Assembly (NCBI RefSeq): GCF_001421665.1
Contig: NZ_LMKV01000029.1
Coordinates: forward strand, 1,171-65,170
DNA from: Sphingobium sp. Leaf26
GTDB lineage: Bacteria > Pseudomonadota > Alphaproteobacteria > Sphingomonadales > Sphingomonadaceae
Reading direction: 5' to 3'
Length of the DNA: 64,000 nt
The translations under genes and the position numbers were made by a program. Below, piece after piece: positions 51,466 through 60,893 of this stretch. The first letter of the stretch is position 1. The number at the start of each line of letters is the position of its first letter. Below the pieces are notes generated by a model. That model was not told the origin of the DNA. It did not search any database and saw only the letters and a list, made by a program, of their open reading frames with translations.

Positions 51466-52149
51466 ATGATGCGCCTGTCCCACGCCGTCCTCGCCGCCGT
51501 CTCGCTGATCGCCCTGGCCGCTTCCCCGCTGGAAGCCGCCAGGAAGAAAAAGCGCGAGGTCGAGCGCGACTATTATATGCCGACGGTGGCCCAGCCGATC
51601 GCGCCGGCCGCGAACGGCTCCATCTTTCAGGCGTCGATGGGCTATACCCCGCTGACCAGCGGCGCGCGCGCCACCACGGTCGGCGACATCATCACCATCG
51701 TGCTGGTCGAACGGACGCAGGCGAGCAAGACCACCAGCGCCGACACCGCCCGCAACGGCTCGGTCGGCCTGACCCCGCCGACGACCGGCATCCTGTCCAA
51801 GCTGATTTCGCCCACCGACATCGGCGCCAGCGGCCAGAATACGTTCACCGGCAAGGGTGGCGCCAGCCAGTCGAACGCGCTGACCGGCGAAATCACCGTG
51901 ACGATCGCGGCGGTCTATCCCAACGGCACGATGCTGGTGAAGGGGGAGAAGGCGCTGACGCTCAATCGCGGCGACGAGTTCATCCAGATCAGCGGTCTGG
52001 TCCGCCAGGCCGATATCGCGCCCGACAACCGCATCGCATCGACCCGCGTGGCCGACGCCAAGATCATTTACAAGGGCAAGGGCGAAATCGCCAATGCCAG
52101 CCGTCAGGGCTGGTTCCAGCGCTTCTTCTCCGCAATCAGCCCCTTCTGA
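51466..52149 (+). CDS. flgH: flagellar L-ring protein FlgH
   Basis: A 227-residue protein with a signal peptide to about residue 24, GSIFQ, ARTVGDIITIVLVE-like sequence (RATTVGDIITIVLVERTQASKTT), FTGKGGASQSNALTGEITVTIAAVYPNGTMLVKGEKALTLNRGDEFIQISGLVR and a C-terminal WFQRFFSAISPF. These identify FlgH of the outer-membrane L ring. A lipobox cysteine normal for FlgH is not evident: the signal ends SPLEAARKKK, so lipidation is doubtful. The stop overlaps the flgI start by one base. Confidence 0.92.
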   Translation: MMRLSHAVLAAVSLIALAASPLEAARKKKREVERDYYMPTVAQPIAPAANGSIFQASMGYTPLTSGARATTVGDIITIVLVERTQASKTTSADTARNGSVGLTPPTTGILSKLISPTDIGASGQNTFTGKGGASQSNALTGEITVTIAAVYPNGTMLVKGEKALTLNRGDEFIQISGLVRQADIAPDNRIASTRVADAKIIYKGKGEIANASRQGWFQRFFSAISPF

Positions 52150-53279
52150 TGGAAACCGGAACCGCCATGATCCGTCCCGTCCTTATTCGGATGCTTCGCC
52201 TGATCCTGCCGATCCTTGCGGTCCTTGCCGTGCCGGCCCACGCCGAACGGATCAAGGATCTGGGCACGTTCCAGGGCGTCCGTCCCAACCAGCTCACCGG
52301 ATATGGCATTGTCGTGGGTCTGGCCGGCACCGGCGACGACAGCATCCAATATGCGACCGAAGGCATGAAGGGCGTCGTCTCGCGCTTTGGCCTGACCCTG
52401 CCGCAGGGCGTCAACCCCGCGCTGAAGAATGCGGCGGCGGTCCTCGTCACCGCCGACCTGCCCGCTTTCGCGAAGCCCGGCCAGCGCCTCGACGTCACCG
52501 TATCGGCGCTGGGCAAGGCCAAGTCGCTGCGCGGCGGTACGCTGATCATGACGCCGCTGCGCGGTGCGGATAACGAAATCTATGGCATGGCGCAGGGCAA
52601 CCTGGCCGTCGGCGGCCTGGGCGTCACCGGCGCGGATGGCAGCCAGGTGTCGGTCAATGTGCCGTCGGCCGGTCGCATTCCCGGCGGCGCGACGGTGGAA
52701 CGGGCGGTCGCGACCGGCTTCGACACCGCGCCGACGCTGACCTTCAACCTGGCCGAAGCCGATCTGACCACGGCTCTGCGCGTGGCGGACGGCATCAACC
52801 ATGCCTTTGGCGATCGCCGCGCCCGCGCGACCGACGCCGTGTCGGTCGCGATCGACGCGACCCCCGGCGCCGAAGACCGCATCATGATGATGGGCATGAT
52901 CGAGAATATCGAGGTGTCGCCGGCCGACGCGCCAGCCAAGGTGATCGTCAACGCGCGCACCGGAACGGTCGTCATCAACGGCGCGGTGAAGATCCATCCG
53001 GCCGCCGTGGCGCACGGCAAACTGACCGTCAGCGTCAACGAAAGCCCGCGCATTTCGCAGCCCGCCCCCTTCAGCCAGGGCCAGACCGCGCTGGAGCAAT
53101 CCAGCAGCATCAGCATCGACGAGCAAAAGAAACCGATGATTAATTTTAAAGGTGGAGCCTCGCTGGCCGATATAGTGAAGGCGGTCAATGCGATCGGGGC
53201 TTCCCCGGCGGATATGGTCGCAATCCTCGAAGCCTTGAAACAGGCGGGCGCGATGAAAGCGGAACTGGTGGTGCTGTGA
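52149..53279 (+). CDS. flgI: flagellar P-ring protein FlgI
   Basis: A 376-residue FlgI with a signal peptide ending VPAHAERIKDLGTFQGVRPNQLTGYGIVVGLAGTGDDS, then LKNAAAVLVTADLPAFAKPGQRLDVTVSALGKAKSLRGGTLIMTPLRGADNEIYGMAQGNLAVGG-type sequence, and the C-terminal SLADIVKAVNAIGASPADMVAILEALKQAGAMKAELVVL. It forms the periplasmic P ring. A start at the ATG 52167 is also possible. Confidence 0.95.
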   Translation: METGTAMIRPVLIRMLRLILPILAVLAVPAHAERIKDLGTFQGVRPNQLTGYGIVVGLAGTGDDSIQYATEGMKGVVSRFGLTLPQGVNPALKNAAAVLVTADLPAFAKPGQRLDVTVSALGKAKSLRGGTLIMTPLRGADNEIYGMAQGNLAVGGLGVTGADGSQVSVNVPSAGRIPGGATVERAVATGFDTAPTLTFNLAEADLTTALRVADGINHAFGDRRARATDAVSVAIDATPGAEDRIMMMGMIENIEVSPADAPAKVIVNARTGTVVINGAVKIHPAAVAHGKLTVSVNESPRISQPAPFSQGQTALEQSSSISIDEQKKPMINFKGGASLADIVKAVNAIGASPADMVAILEALKQAGAMKAELVVL

Positions 53280-53599
53280 TGCAGGTAACGACGACGACCA
53301 GTGCCGCCACGACCGGCGCCACATCCTCGCAAAAGGCGCAGCTTCAAAAGGCCGCGCAGCAGTTCGAGGCCGTGTTCCTGCGCCAGATGATCGGCGCGAT
53401 GCGCTCGGCCAGCCTGGCCGAGGGCATCACTGATTCCAGCGCGACCCAGCAATTCCAGGACATGGCCGACGCCCGCACCGCCGATGCCATGGCCGGCAAG
53501 GGCGCGATGGGCATCGCCGAATTGCTGATGAAGCAGTTCGGCGCCCGTGTGTCGGACACGCCTGTCGCGACTGACGGCACAAGGGCGACCGGCGCATGA
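53279..53599 (+). CDS. flgJ: rod-binding protein FlgJ, N-terminal domain only
   Basis: A 106-residue protein matching only the rod-binding half of FlgJ: QLQKAAQQFEAVFLRQMIGAMRSASLAEG and MADARTADAMAGKGAMGIAELLMKQFG. The muramidase half of gammaproteobacterial FlgJ is absent, as in many alphaproteobacteria, where a separate transglycosylase is used (here the 43822 gene). The ATG at 53279 overlaps the flgI stop as TGATG. The stop overlaps flgK. Confidence 0.9.
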   Translation: MQVTTTTSAATTGATSSQKAQLQKAAQQFEAVFLRQMIGAMRSASLAEGITDSSATQQFQDMADARTADAMAGKGAMGIAELLMKQFGARVSDTPVATDGTRATGA

Positions 53600-54930
53600 G
53601 CGACCTGTTCGTCATCGGCGCGTCCGGCACGAAAGCCTATCGCACGGCCATGGCCGCGATCGCGGAGAACATCTCCAACGCGAGCACCGAAGGCTATGCC
53701 CGCCGGTCCGTGACGACGATCGAATCCGGCGCATCGACGGCGACCATGTCGCTCTATATTTCGCGCGCCAATTTCGGCGGTACGCAGGTAGCGGGCGTCA
53801 ATCGCGCATCCGACCCCTATCTGGACGCAACGGTCCGCAATACCGGCATGGCGCTGGGCAGCGCCAATGCGCGCCTGCGCTGGCTGAGCGATACCGAAAC
53901 GGCGATGAACGACACCAGCACCGGCATCGGCCAGTTGATGACCGGCATGTTCCAGAATATGGAAAAGCTGGCAGCCAGCCCGACCGACACGTCATTGCGC
54001 GTGACCACGCTGGACAGCATCAGCCGCGTCGCACAGGGTTTCAACCAGACCTCCGCCGACCTCAAGACCGTGTCCGAGGGCATCGCCACCGAAGGCCAGG
54101 CATCGGTCGCCACGATCAACCAGTCGCTCGACGCGCTGGCCGACATCAACAACAGCCTGTTGCGCGCGCAGCCGGGTACGTCTGCCTATGCGCAGTTGCT
54201 CGACAGCCGCGATTCCGCGCTCCAGACGCTGTCGGAGAATATGAACATCACCATCAGCTTCGGCGCCAATGACAGCGCCGAAGTCAGCTTCAACGGGCAG
54301 ACGCTGGTGAGCGGCAATGCCGCCACGCCCGTCGCCCTGACGGCCAATGACGATGGTACGCTGTCGCTGGGGCTGGCGGATGGCACGGCGCTGACCGCAC
54401 CGGCCAGCGGGACGCTGGGCGGGCTGTTTTCGGCCGCCAACACGGTAGCGGACCGCCGTGAAAGCCTGGACACGCTGGCGGCGCAGTTCGTCACCGACCT
54501 CAATGAATGGCATGCGCAGGGCGTGACCGATGGCGGCGGCGCGGGTGCCGCGCTATTGTCCGGCACGACGGCGGCGACACTTTCGGCGCTGGTGACAGAC
54601 CCGGCCCAGCTTGCGCTCAAATCGTCCGATGGCACGGCCAACGGCAATCTGCTGACGGTCGGCACCGCCCTGCGCGGCAATGGCAGCGTGGAGCAGAACT
54701 GGACGTCGCTGATCGCCCAGCAAGCCACCTTATTGTCGTCGACCAAGGCGGAAGCGGAAACGGCGTCGAGCCGCAACGACCAGTCGGTCGCAGCACGCGA
54801 AGCGGTGAGCGGCGTCGATCTGGATATGGAAGCGGCGGACCTGTTGCGGTTGCAACAAGCCTATTCGGCGTCCGCCAAGATCCTTCAAGTCGCCAAGGAT
54901 ACCCTCGATTCCATCATGAACATCATCTGA
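53596..54930 (+). CDS. flgK: hook-filament junction protein FlgK
   Basis: A 444-residue FlgK: SDLFVIGASGTKAYRTAMAAIAENISNASTEGYARRSVTT at the start, FQNMEKLAASPTDTSLR, and the C-terminal EAVSGVDLDMEAADLLRLQQAYSASAKILQVAKDTLDSIMNI. The conserved VNLDEEAANLI-type terminus is clear. Its ATG overlaps flgJ by four bases, and flgL follows after 14 bp. Confidence 0.94.
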   Translation: MSDLFVIGASGTKAYRTAMAAIAENISNASTEGYARRSVTTIESGASTATMSLYISRANFGGTQVAGVNRASDPYLDATVRNTGMALGSANARLRWLSDTETAMNDTSTGIGQLMTGMFQNMEKLAASPTDTSLRVTTLDSISRVAQGFNQTSADLKTVSEGIATEGQASVATINQSLDALADINNSLLRAQPGTSAYAQLLDSRDSALQTLSENMNITISFGANDSAEVSFNGQTLVSGNAATPVALTANDDGTLSLGLADGTALTAPASGTLGGLFSAANTVADRRESLDTLAAQFVTDLNEWHAQGVTDGGGAGAALLSGTTAATLSALVTDPAQLALKSSDGTANGNLLTVGTALRGNGSVEQNWTSLIAQQATLLSSTKAEAETASSRNDQSVAAREAVSGVDLDMEAADLLRLQQAYSASAKILQVAKDTLDSIMNII

Positions 54931-54944
54931 CGGAGGACTGAGTC

Positions 54945-55787
54945 ATGGTAGGCATCACCAACAAGATCATGCTCGCCGAAATCCGCCGGCAGCAGAAACT
55001 GTCGCAGGAACTGGTCGCGGGCCAGACCGCGATCTCGACCGGCATCACGCTCAACAAGCCGTCGGACGATGCGCTCGCCTGGGTGCAGGTATCCGACGTC
55101 GGCCGGGCGCAGGCCCAGCAGGCCGCCTGGCAGGCCAATGTCAGCTATGGCAATGCGCGGTCCGGCAGTGCGGAAGCCAATCTGTCGGAAATCGACAATC
55201 TGCTGACCCGCGCGCAGGAACTGGTGACGTCGGCCCGCAACGGCTCGCTCAACGCAACCAACCGGGCCGCGATCGTCGAGGAAATGTCGACCATCCGCAC
55301 CACCATCGACGAATTGGTGAACCAGAAGGATTATCAGGGCGTATCCGTGTTCGATGAGGACCAGAGCGTTCTGGTGCCGGTCAGCCGCGGCCTCAACCTG
55401 GCCGTCGTGGGCACGAAGCAGGAGGTTACGACCGTCGACGTCGACGGCACGTCCATGTCGATCGACGATATATTGGCGCAGGGCATCGCCGCCGTGCAAA
55501 GCGGGGACGACGCCGCCATGGCCTCGGCGGTGACCGCCACCCAGACCGCGCAGGGCCATATCACCGTCGAGCAGGCGAAACAGGGCGTGCGCAGCGACCG
55601 ACTGGAAGTGATCGGCACGCGCCTGACCGATGTCGACCTGGGCCTGACCGAAAAGCGGTCGAATCTGGAATCGACCAAGCTGGAAGAGGTGATCGCCAGG
55701 GTGAAGTCGGGGCTGTTGCAGCTTGATGCGGCGCAGACGACCTTCGCACGGATCAACCAGCAGACGCTGTTCGACCTGATCAAATGA
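54945..55787 (+). CDS. flgL: hook-filament junction protein FlgL
   Basis: A 280-residue flagellin-like protein: ITNKIMLAEIRRQQKLSQELVAGQTAISTGITLNKPSDDALAWVQVSDVGRAQAQQ and the C-terminal LTEKRSNLESTKLEEVIARVKSGLLQLDAAQTTFARINQQTLFDLI. The location after flgK and the lack of a true flagellin C-terminus support FlgL. It ends the long rightward basal body arm. Confidence 0.9.
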   Translation: MVGITNKIMLAEIRRQQKLSQELVAGQTAISTGITLNKPSDDALAWVQVSDVGRAQAQQAAWQANVSYGNARSGSAEANLSEIDNLLTRAQELVTSARNGSLNATNRAAIVEEMSTIRTTIDELVNQKDYQGVSVFDEDQSVLVPVSRGLNLAVVGTKQEVTTVDVDGTSMSIDDILAQGIAAVQSGDDAAMASAVTATQTAQGHITVEQAKQGVRSDRLEVIGTRLTDVDLGLTEKRSNLESTKLEEVIARVKSGLLQLDAAQTTFARINQQTLFDLIK

Positions 55788-55813
55788 TCCGCCGTAAAAA
55801 GGCGCCACGGTCC

Positions 55814-55840
55814 TAAACCGGACGCTAACCAGTCCGTATT
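55814..55840 (+). promoter_or_regulatory. candidate sigma28 promoter of motA-motB
   Basis: TAAA (55814-55817), exactly 15 bases, TCCGTATT (55833-55840). It agrees with the variant sigma28 pattern seen before fliC, fliD and flgM. The start would be near 55847, with GGGGAT before the motA ATG. Confidence 0.5.
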
Positions 55841-55914
55841 AACCTTAAGAACGGCGTCACCATCACAGACGCCATCGGACTACCGCCTGCGGGGCGTTTC
55901 AATCGGGGATAATC

Positions 55915-56778
55915 ATGTTCGCAGCCATCGGCCTCGTCATTCTGATCGTCATGGTGTTCGGCGGCTTCGCCTTCACCGGCGGCGACCTTGGCCCGGTGTT
56001 GCACGCCCTGCCCCATGAAATGCTGATCATCGGCGGCGCCGCCGTCGGCGCGCTCGTCATCGGCAATAGCGGCGCGGACTTAAAGGCGCTGGGCGGCGGT
56101 CTGGGCAAAGTGTTCAAGGGCGCCAAATATAAGAAGCAGGATTTTCTCGACTGCATCTTCCTCGTCAGCAAGCTGATGAAGACGCTGCGGGTCGAAGGGC
56201 CGGTCGCGCTGGAACCGCATATCGAAGACCCGTCCAGCTCCACCATCTTCACCGAATATCCCAAGCTGATGAAGGACAAGGCGCTGGTCCACCTGATCAG
56301 CGACACGCTGCGTCTGGTCGTCATCTCGTCCGGCACGCTCGATCCGCACGCGGTCGAGGATGTGATGGATAACGCGCTCAAGACCCATCACCACGAAGCA
56401 ATCAAGCCGGCCGACAATCTGCAAGGGCTGGCCGACGCCCTGCCCGCGCTCGGCATCGTCGCGGCGGTTCTGGGCGTGGTGAAGACCATGGGGTCGATCG
56501 ACCAGCCGCCCGCGATCCTGGGCGCGATGATCGGGTCGGCGCTGGTCGGCACCTTCCTGGGCATTCTGCTCGCCTATGGCATGGTCAATCCCTTCGCCAA
56601 TCGCTGCCGGTCGGTGATCGAGGCGGACGGGGCCATCTATCAGGTCGTCAAGCAGATCATCATCGCCTCGCTCCACGGCCATCCGCAGCCGCTGGTGATC
56701 GAAGCCGCCCGTTCGGGCCTGACCCACGCCAACCAGCCCGGCTTTGCCGAAGTGTTCGACGGCATGCGGGGCAAATAA
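55915..56778 (+). CDS. motA: flagellar stator protein MotA
   Basis: A 287-residue MotA with four membrane helices, a large cytosolic loop with LVSKLMKTLRVEGPVALEPHIEDPSSSTIF and RLVVISSGTLDPHAVEDVMDNALKTHHHE, then DALPALGIVAAVLGVVKTMGSIDQPPAILGAMIGSALVGTFLGILLAYGMVNPF, the MotA signature. Length is that of the proton-type MotA. motB follows after three bp. Confidence 0.95.
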   Translation: MFAAIGLVILIVMVFGGFAFTGGDLGPVLHALPHEMLIIGGAAVGALVIGNSGADLKALGGGLGKVFKGAKYKKQDFLDCIFLVSKLMKTLRVEGPVALEPHIEDPSSSTIFTEYPKLMKDKALVHLISDTLRLVVISSGTLDPHAVEDVMDNALKTHHHEAIKPADNLQGLADALPALGIVAAVLGVVKTMGSIDQPPAILGAMIGSALVGTFLGILLAYGMVNPFANRCRSVIEADGAIYQVVKQIIIASLHGHPQPLVIEAARSGLTHANQPGFAEVFDGMRGK

Positions 56779-56781
56779 GCC

Positions 56782-57831
56782 ATGGCGGAAAAGAAGCGCG
56801 GCGCGAACGAGCCGGAACCCCGGCCGATCATCGTCAAGAAGATCATCGTCGAAGGGCATGGCGGCCATCATGGCGGCGCCTGGAAGGTCGCCTATGCCGA
56901 TTTCGTGACGGCGATGATGGCGTTCTTCCTGCTGATGTGGCTGCTGGGCGCGACCACCGAAAAGCAGCGCAAGGGCCTGGCCGACTATTTTACGCCGACG
57001 CTGGTGCAGATGAAGGAAAATTCGGCCGGGTCCAACGGCATGTTCGGCGGCGACAGCATGATGGGCAAGGACAATTACCCCACTACCGGCGGTCAGGGCA
57101 ATCTGGCCATCACCATTCCCCGCGACGCCAGCGGCACGAAGGATCAGGGCGGCAAGGCCACCCGCGCGGCCGACCGGCAGAAGTTCGAGGCGATCAAGAA
57201 GAGCCTGGAAGAGCGCATGATCGCCAGGGGGCTGGGCAAGCTGCGCAAGAATGTGCGCTTTACCGAGACGCGCGAAGGGCTGCGCATCGACCTGATCGAC
57301 GAGGCCGATTTCGCGATGTTCGCCATGGGCACGGACCGGCTGGTGCCGCAGGCCCGCACCCTGATCGGCGAAGTGGCCAGCGTGTTGCAGACCATGCCCA
57401 ATCCCCTGATCGTGCGCGGCCATACCGATGGCCTGCCCTATGCGTCGGGCCGGACCATGAACAACTGGATGCTGTCATCCAGCCGCGCCGAATCGACGCG
57501 GCAGGTGCTCAGCCAGTCGGGCATCGGCAATGACCGCTTCGCCCGGATCGAGGGCGTCGCCGACCGCGAACCGTTCATCAAGGACGATGCCTATGACCCG
57601 CGCAACCGGCGCATGTCGATCATCCTGGGCTGGACCCGTGGCAGCGGCAAGGATGATGCCGAGGATCAGGATCCCGAAACCCAGGCGGCGATCAGGGAAC
57701 GCGACAATCCGCAGCGTGTGGCCCGCGAGCAGGCGCAGAAGCTGGACATGGGCGGCACCGGCCTGCCGACAGGCGCGGCACTGGTCAACCCGGCCGCACC
57801 GGGCACGTCGAACAAGCCCGGCAAGCATTGA
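56782..57831 (+). CDS. motB: flagellar stator protein MotB
   Basis: A 349-residue MotB with a basic N-terminus, GAWKVAYADFVTAMMAFFLLMWLLG with ion-binding Asp40, a plug-like region after the helix, and an OmpA-type peptidoglycan-binding domain (LVPQARTLIGEVASVLQTMPNPLIVRGHTDGLPYASG, LSSSRAESTRQVLSQSGIGNDRFARIEGVADREPF, NRRMSIILGW). It anchors the main stator. It has a His-rich GHGGHHGG just before the membrane helix. Confidence 0.95.
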   Translation: MAEKKRGANEPEPRPIIVKKIIVEGHGGHHGGAWKVAYADFVTAMMAFFLLMWLLGATTEKQRKGLADYFTPTLVQMKENSAGSNGMFGGDSMMGKDNYPTTGGQGNLAITIPRDASGTKDQGGKATRAADRQKFEAIKKSLEERMIARGLGKLRKNVRFTETREGLRIDLIDEADFAMFAMGTDRLVPQARTLIGEVASVLQTMPNPLIVRGHTDGLPYASGRTMNNWMLSSSRAESTRQVLSQSGIGNDRFARIEGVADREPFIKDDAYDPRNRRMSIILGWTRGSGKDDAEDQDPETQAAIRERDNPQRVAREQAQKLDMGGTGLPTGAALVNPAAPGTSNKPGKH

Positions 57832-58215
57832 CCCTAAGGGCGGCGATGCTGGACGTCGCGGCCTTAACTTCGCACTTTTCCCGCCGGATTCGACATTTCC
57901 TGTCGCGAGACGGCCATTATGTGTCGAAGCGGCGCCCAGCATAGCTTGAAGCGGCGGGATAGGACAGATTTGGGTGGATTTCAGTCAGTCAGCTTTTGGG
58001 GCGGACAATCAGGCTAAGCGGACGTTGCCCTGCAAGGGCACGGTTTTCGCTTGCCGCCAATCTCGGTCGTTCAGGGAGGCGGCCGTGATACCGAAAGCGG
58101 ACGTTCGTCCGGGTGTCACGGCAATCTGTTCTGTCGGGGAAAGCGGTTGCGGTATTTGTAGCAGAGTCGATAATTCGGCATTGCAAACCGGATTTTGCCG
58201 GGTCACATCCTCACT
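57832..58215 (+). other. 384-bp intergenic stretch between motB and the rhomboid gene
   Basis: No convincing gene is seen. An imperfect TAAGG...CCTTA hairpin (about 57835-57866) follows the motB stop and could end its transcript. Two copies of AAGCGGACGTT occur (around 58016 and 58099), the second inside the palindrome CGGACGTTCGTCCG. Base composition is less codon-like than the neighbours. Confidence 0.5.
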
Positions 58216-59388
58216 ATGGCTGCCGAGGACAATGAGCTTTCAATCAGGTCGCGTTACGGGCTGCTGCGCGACTTGGTGCCAATCTACAGCCTTTATCAAC
58301 TGCTTCCCAATCTGATTGCCGTCGGGCTTTTTCTTTGGCTGAGCGATAGGCTGGGGCATTTCCCGCCGACCCTTATTCTACTCCTGATGCTGGGCTGGTT
58401 GTTGCAGTTCGTCCTCAGGCCCTCCTTGATGATCGTCTCGACGGATCAGGCAGCGTGGCTGGAGGCCGTGCTGGAGGCGCAGGGCTTTTTTGCCAAATCC
58501 GAAACCGATGCCCGCTGGCGAATTATCGAAAAGAAGTGGTGGCAGCGGTGGCCGCATCAGTTCATCGAATTTGTCCCCGGCGACACCGTGACGGTGATCG
58601 CGCCGCGCGAAGTGATGGAGGCGCTACGCGGCAGCCTTGAACTGTTGGAAGAACATGGTGAGTTGCGGTTCGCCTCGGAGGCCCAGCCCTTCGCGTTCGA
58701 ACCGCCCGAACCCGAACCCGAGCTATCTTGGCAAATGAAGGTGCCTGCGGTGCTGCTTGGTACGGGCTGCGTGGTCTCGATGGTCTGGACATTATTCACC
58801 GGTGGACCGGAGGGCCTGCTCCGCTGGGGGCTGTCCGCCAAAGCGCTGTCCGAGGGACGATTCGAGACGATCTTCCTGCACATGTTCGCGCATGGCGGCG
58901 GGATGCATCTGATGATGAACATGACCGCGCTGGCAGCAATCGGCCCCACGCTTACATCGCGGCTTGGACCCGTCCCGATCAACGGTCTGCGCTTCGGGCT
59001 ATTATTCTTTCTCAGCGCATTGGCCGGGGCTGCCGCCTATCTGGCGCTGCACCCTTTCGGCGCAGTGCCGATGGTCGGTGCGTCGGGCGGCCTATACGGC
59101 CTTCTCGGCCTGATGATCCGAACGCCTTCGGATGGGGGGGGCGTGCTGGCGGTCAGGTCCAAGCGAGTACAGCGCATTGGCTTGGACCTGATAAAGCAGA
59201 ACGCATTCCTCTTTTTGATGCTCGCGTTTATGGCATGGGCGAGCGGCACCGCCGGAGGTCTGGCGTGGGAGGCACATCTGGGCGGCTTCCTGTTCGGCTT
59301 GTGCATCGGCCCGAAGCTGCTGCCGCGCGCTGGGGCGACCACGCTCGATGAGGCGCTGCCTCCCGAAACTTTCGTGCCTGCTAAATAG
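58216..59388 (+). CDS. rhomboid-family intramembrane serine protease
   Basis: A 390-residue protein. The N-terminal half has two membrane helices and a cytosolic domain of about 130 residues (LEAVLEAQGFFAKSETDARWRIIEKKWWQRWP). The C-terminal half is a rhomboid core: HMFAHGGGMHLMMNMTALAAIG, GASGGLYGLLG with the catalytic Ser290, and WEAHLGGFLFG with His354. It would cleave membrane protein segments. The ATG at 58216 is chosen over an upstream TTG. Codon use is slightly less GC-biased than in the flagellar genes. It stands alone between two non-coding stretches. The substrate is unknown. Confidence 0.87.
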   Translation: MAAEDNELSIRSRYGLLRDLVPIYSLYQLLPNLIAVGLFLWLSDRLGHFPPTLILLLMLGWLLQFVLRPSLMIVSTDQAAWLEAVLEAQGFFAKSETDARWRIIEKKWWQRWPHQFIEFVPGDTVTVIAPREVMEALRGSLELLEEHGELRFASEAQPFAFEPPEPEPELSWQMKVPAVLLGTGCVVSMVWTLFTGGPEGLLRWGLSAKALSEGRFETIFLHMFAHGGGMHLMMNMTALAAIGPTLTSRLGPVPINGLRFGLLFFLSALAGAAAYLALHPFGAVPMVGASGGLYGLLGLMIRTPSDGGGVLAVRSKRVQRIGLDLIKQNAFLFLMLAFMAWASGTAGGLAWEAHLGGFLFGLCIGPKLLPRAGATTLDEALPPETFVPAK

Positions 59389-60026
59389 GCGTTGAGGGCC
59401 AGACCGGGGTAATGGAAGTAGTCCGGCAATCTCCGCATCGGACCGGTTGCTAACATTAGTCCCGCGTGCGGACGAACGGCCGGAATTCCTTGTTCCCGCT
59501 CTGAAAGCGGACAGGCCGCTGACGGCCCAACTTCTCAAATGCGGTCGCTTTATCGATGTCCGGTTTCTGGAAGTAACGAAAGCACCTGCATGACGACATC
59601 TGGTCGCTACCGGACCCTCCGAACCCGGCCCGCTCCCCCCGAAAGGCTTTCCTAATAGGATTTTCTCTGATCTGTCCTCCCGGATGACCCCGTCAGCCCG
59701 CATCGCACCGCCGCATTCGTTCACCCGAACCGACGCGCCGGTGGCGCGCGAGTGTGACCCTGATGGCGCGGCACCATGACCCAGGCGACGCATACCCCTG
59801 ACCCAGCCGGCGCATCACGGGCGTGTCGCTGTCGCGTCACGGGCGCATTTCGCCCACATCCGCCCCGAAATGCACCCCATCAACGGTGTGAACTTTGGCG
59901 GCGTGACCCCGGCGTGACCATGAAGCCCCCTTTCCCCGCCAAATCCGCGCCGCTGCTCCAGCTTCCCCTTCATCTTGCCGCGCGCTTGTTCTATGCCCGC
60001 ATTCCCATTCCCAGAAGGACGCCATT
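59389..60026 (+). other. 638-bp intergenic stretch before lgt
   Basis: I see no supportable gene. The part 59450-59640 contains GAAAGCGGAC and other pieces resembling the sequence on the left side of the rhomboid gene. The part 59690-59930 is very GC-rich with near-direct repeats such as GCATCACGGGCG and GCGTCACGGGCG. The last 30 bases carry the lgt ribosome binding site AGAAGGA. Short frames on both strands have no recognisable product. Confidence 0.5.
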
Positions 60027-60893
60027 TTGATCCTGGATATCGCCGCCGCCGCTTCGGGCGCCATTCAATTCAAAGATCTCGGGCTGGACCCGGTGGCCCT
60101 CAATCTGGGCTTCTTCACGCTGAAATGGTACAGCCTTGCCTATCTGGCCGGCATCCTGATCGGCTACTGGTACCTGCTCAAACTGGTCGACCAGCCCGGA
60201 TCGCCGATGGCGCGGCGCCATGCCGACGACATGATCTTCTACGCGACGCTGGGCATCATCATCGGCGGGCGGCTGGCCTATGTGATCTTCTACCAGCCCG
60301 AAATTCTCCAGCATCCGCTCGACGTCTTCAAGCTGTGGAATGGCGGCATGTCCTTCCATGGCGGCGCGGCGGGCGTGTCGCTCGGCATCCTCTACATGGC
60401 GCGCAAGGAAAAGCTGAGCTGGCTGCGCATCCATGACTATGTCGCCTGCGTCGTGCCCTTCGGCCTGTTCTTCGGCCGCCTCGCCAATTTCGTGAATGGC
60501 GAACTCTGGGGCAAGGAAACCGACGTCCCCTGGGCGATGGTCTTCCCGACCGGCGGCCCCTTCGCCCGCCATCCCAGCCAGCTTTATGAAGCCGCGCTGG
60601 AGGGCGTTGTCCTGTTTCTCATCCTCGCCTTCGCCTTCTGGAAGACGAACGCCCGCTACAAGCCGGGCATGCTGGTGGGCATTTTCCTGGCTGGCTATGG
60701 CTGCTTCCGCTTCGGCGTCGAATATTTCCGCGAGGCCGATGCGCAGTTGATGGAGTTCGCCGCGCGCACCGGCCTGCACATGGGCCAGTGGCTGTGCCTG
60801 CCGATGATCCTGGGCGGCCTCTATCTGATCGTTACCGCCAAGGGCCGCCGCCTGCGTGTCGAGCCGGTGGCCGGGACCAGCAGTGTCGCCTGA
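60027..60893 (+). CDS. lgt: prolipoprotein diacylglyceryl transferase
   Basis: A 288-residue membrane enzyme with about seven helices, [31 protein letters not shown] and the Lgt signature [25 protein letters not shown], then [12 protein letters not shown]. It lipidates the cysteine of prolipoproteins at the inner membrane. The start is a TTG at 60027: AAGGA ends seven bases before it, and no ATG or GTG lies at a suitable place. Confidence 0.95.
   Translation: MILDIAAAASGAIQFKDLGLDPVALNLGFFTLKWYSLAYLAGILIGYWYLLKLVDQPGSPMARRHADDMIFYATLGIIIGGRLAYVIFYQPEILQHPLDVFKLWNGGMSFHGGAAGVSLGILYMARKEKLSWLRIHDYVACVVPFGLFFGRLANFVNGELWGKETDVPWAMVFPTGGPFARHPSQLYEAALEGVVLFLILAFAFWKTNARYKPGMLVGIFLAGYGCFRFGVEYFREADAQLMEFAARTGLHMGQWLCLPMILGGLYLIVTAKGRRLRVEPVAGTSSVA

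Noticed and set aside
59092..59793. Leftward 233-codon frame spanning the rhomboid 3' end and the following gap
   Set aside because: Half is antisense to the rhomboid core, and the rest is Arg/Gly/Ser-rich without any motif.
59776..60030. Rightward 84-codon frame just before lgt
   Set aside because: Pro/Arg/His-rich without a ribosome binding site or motif. It ends over the lgt start region and looks like chance in GC-rich DNA.
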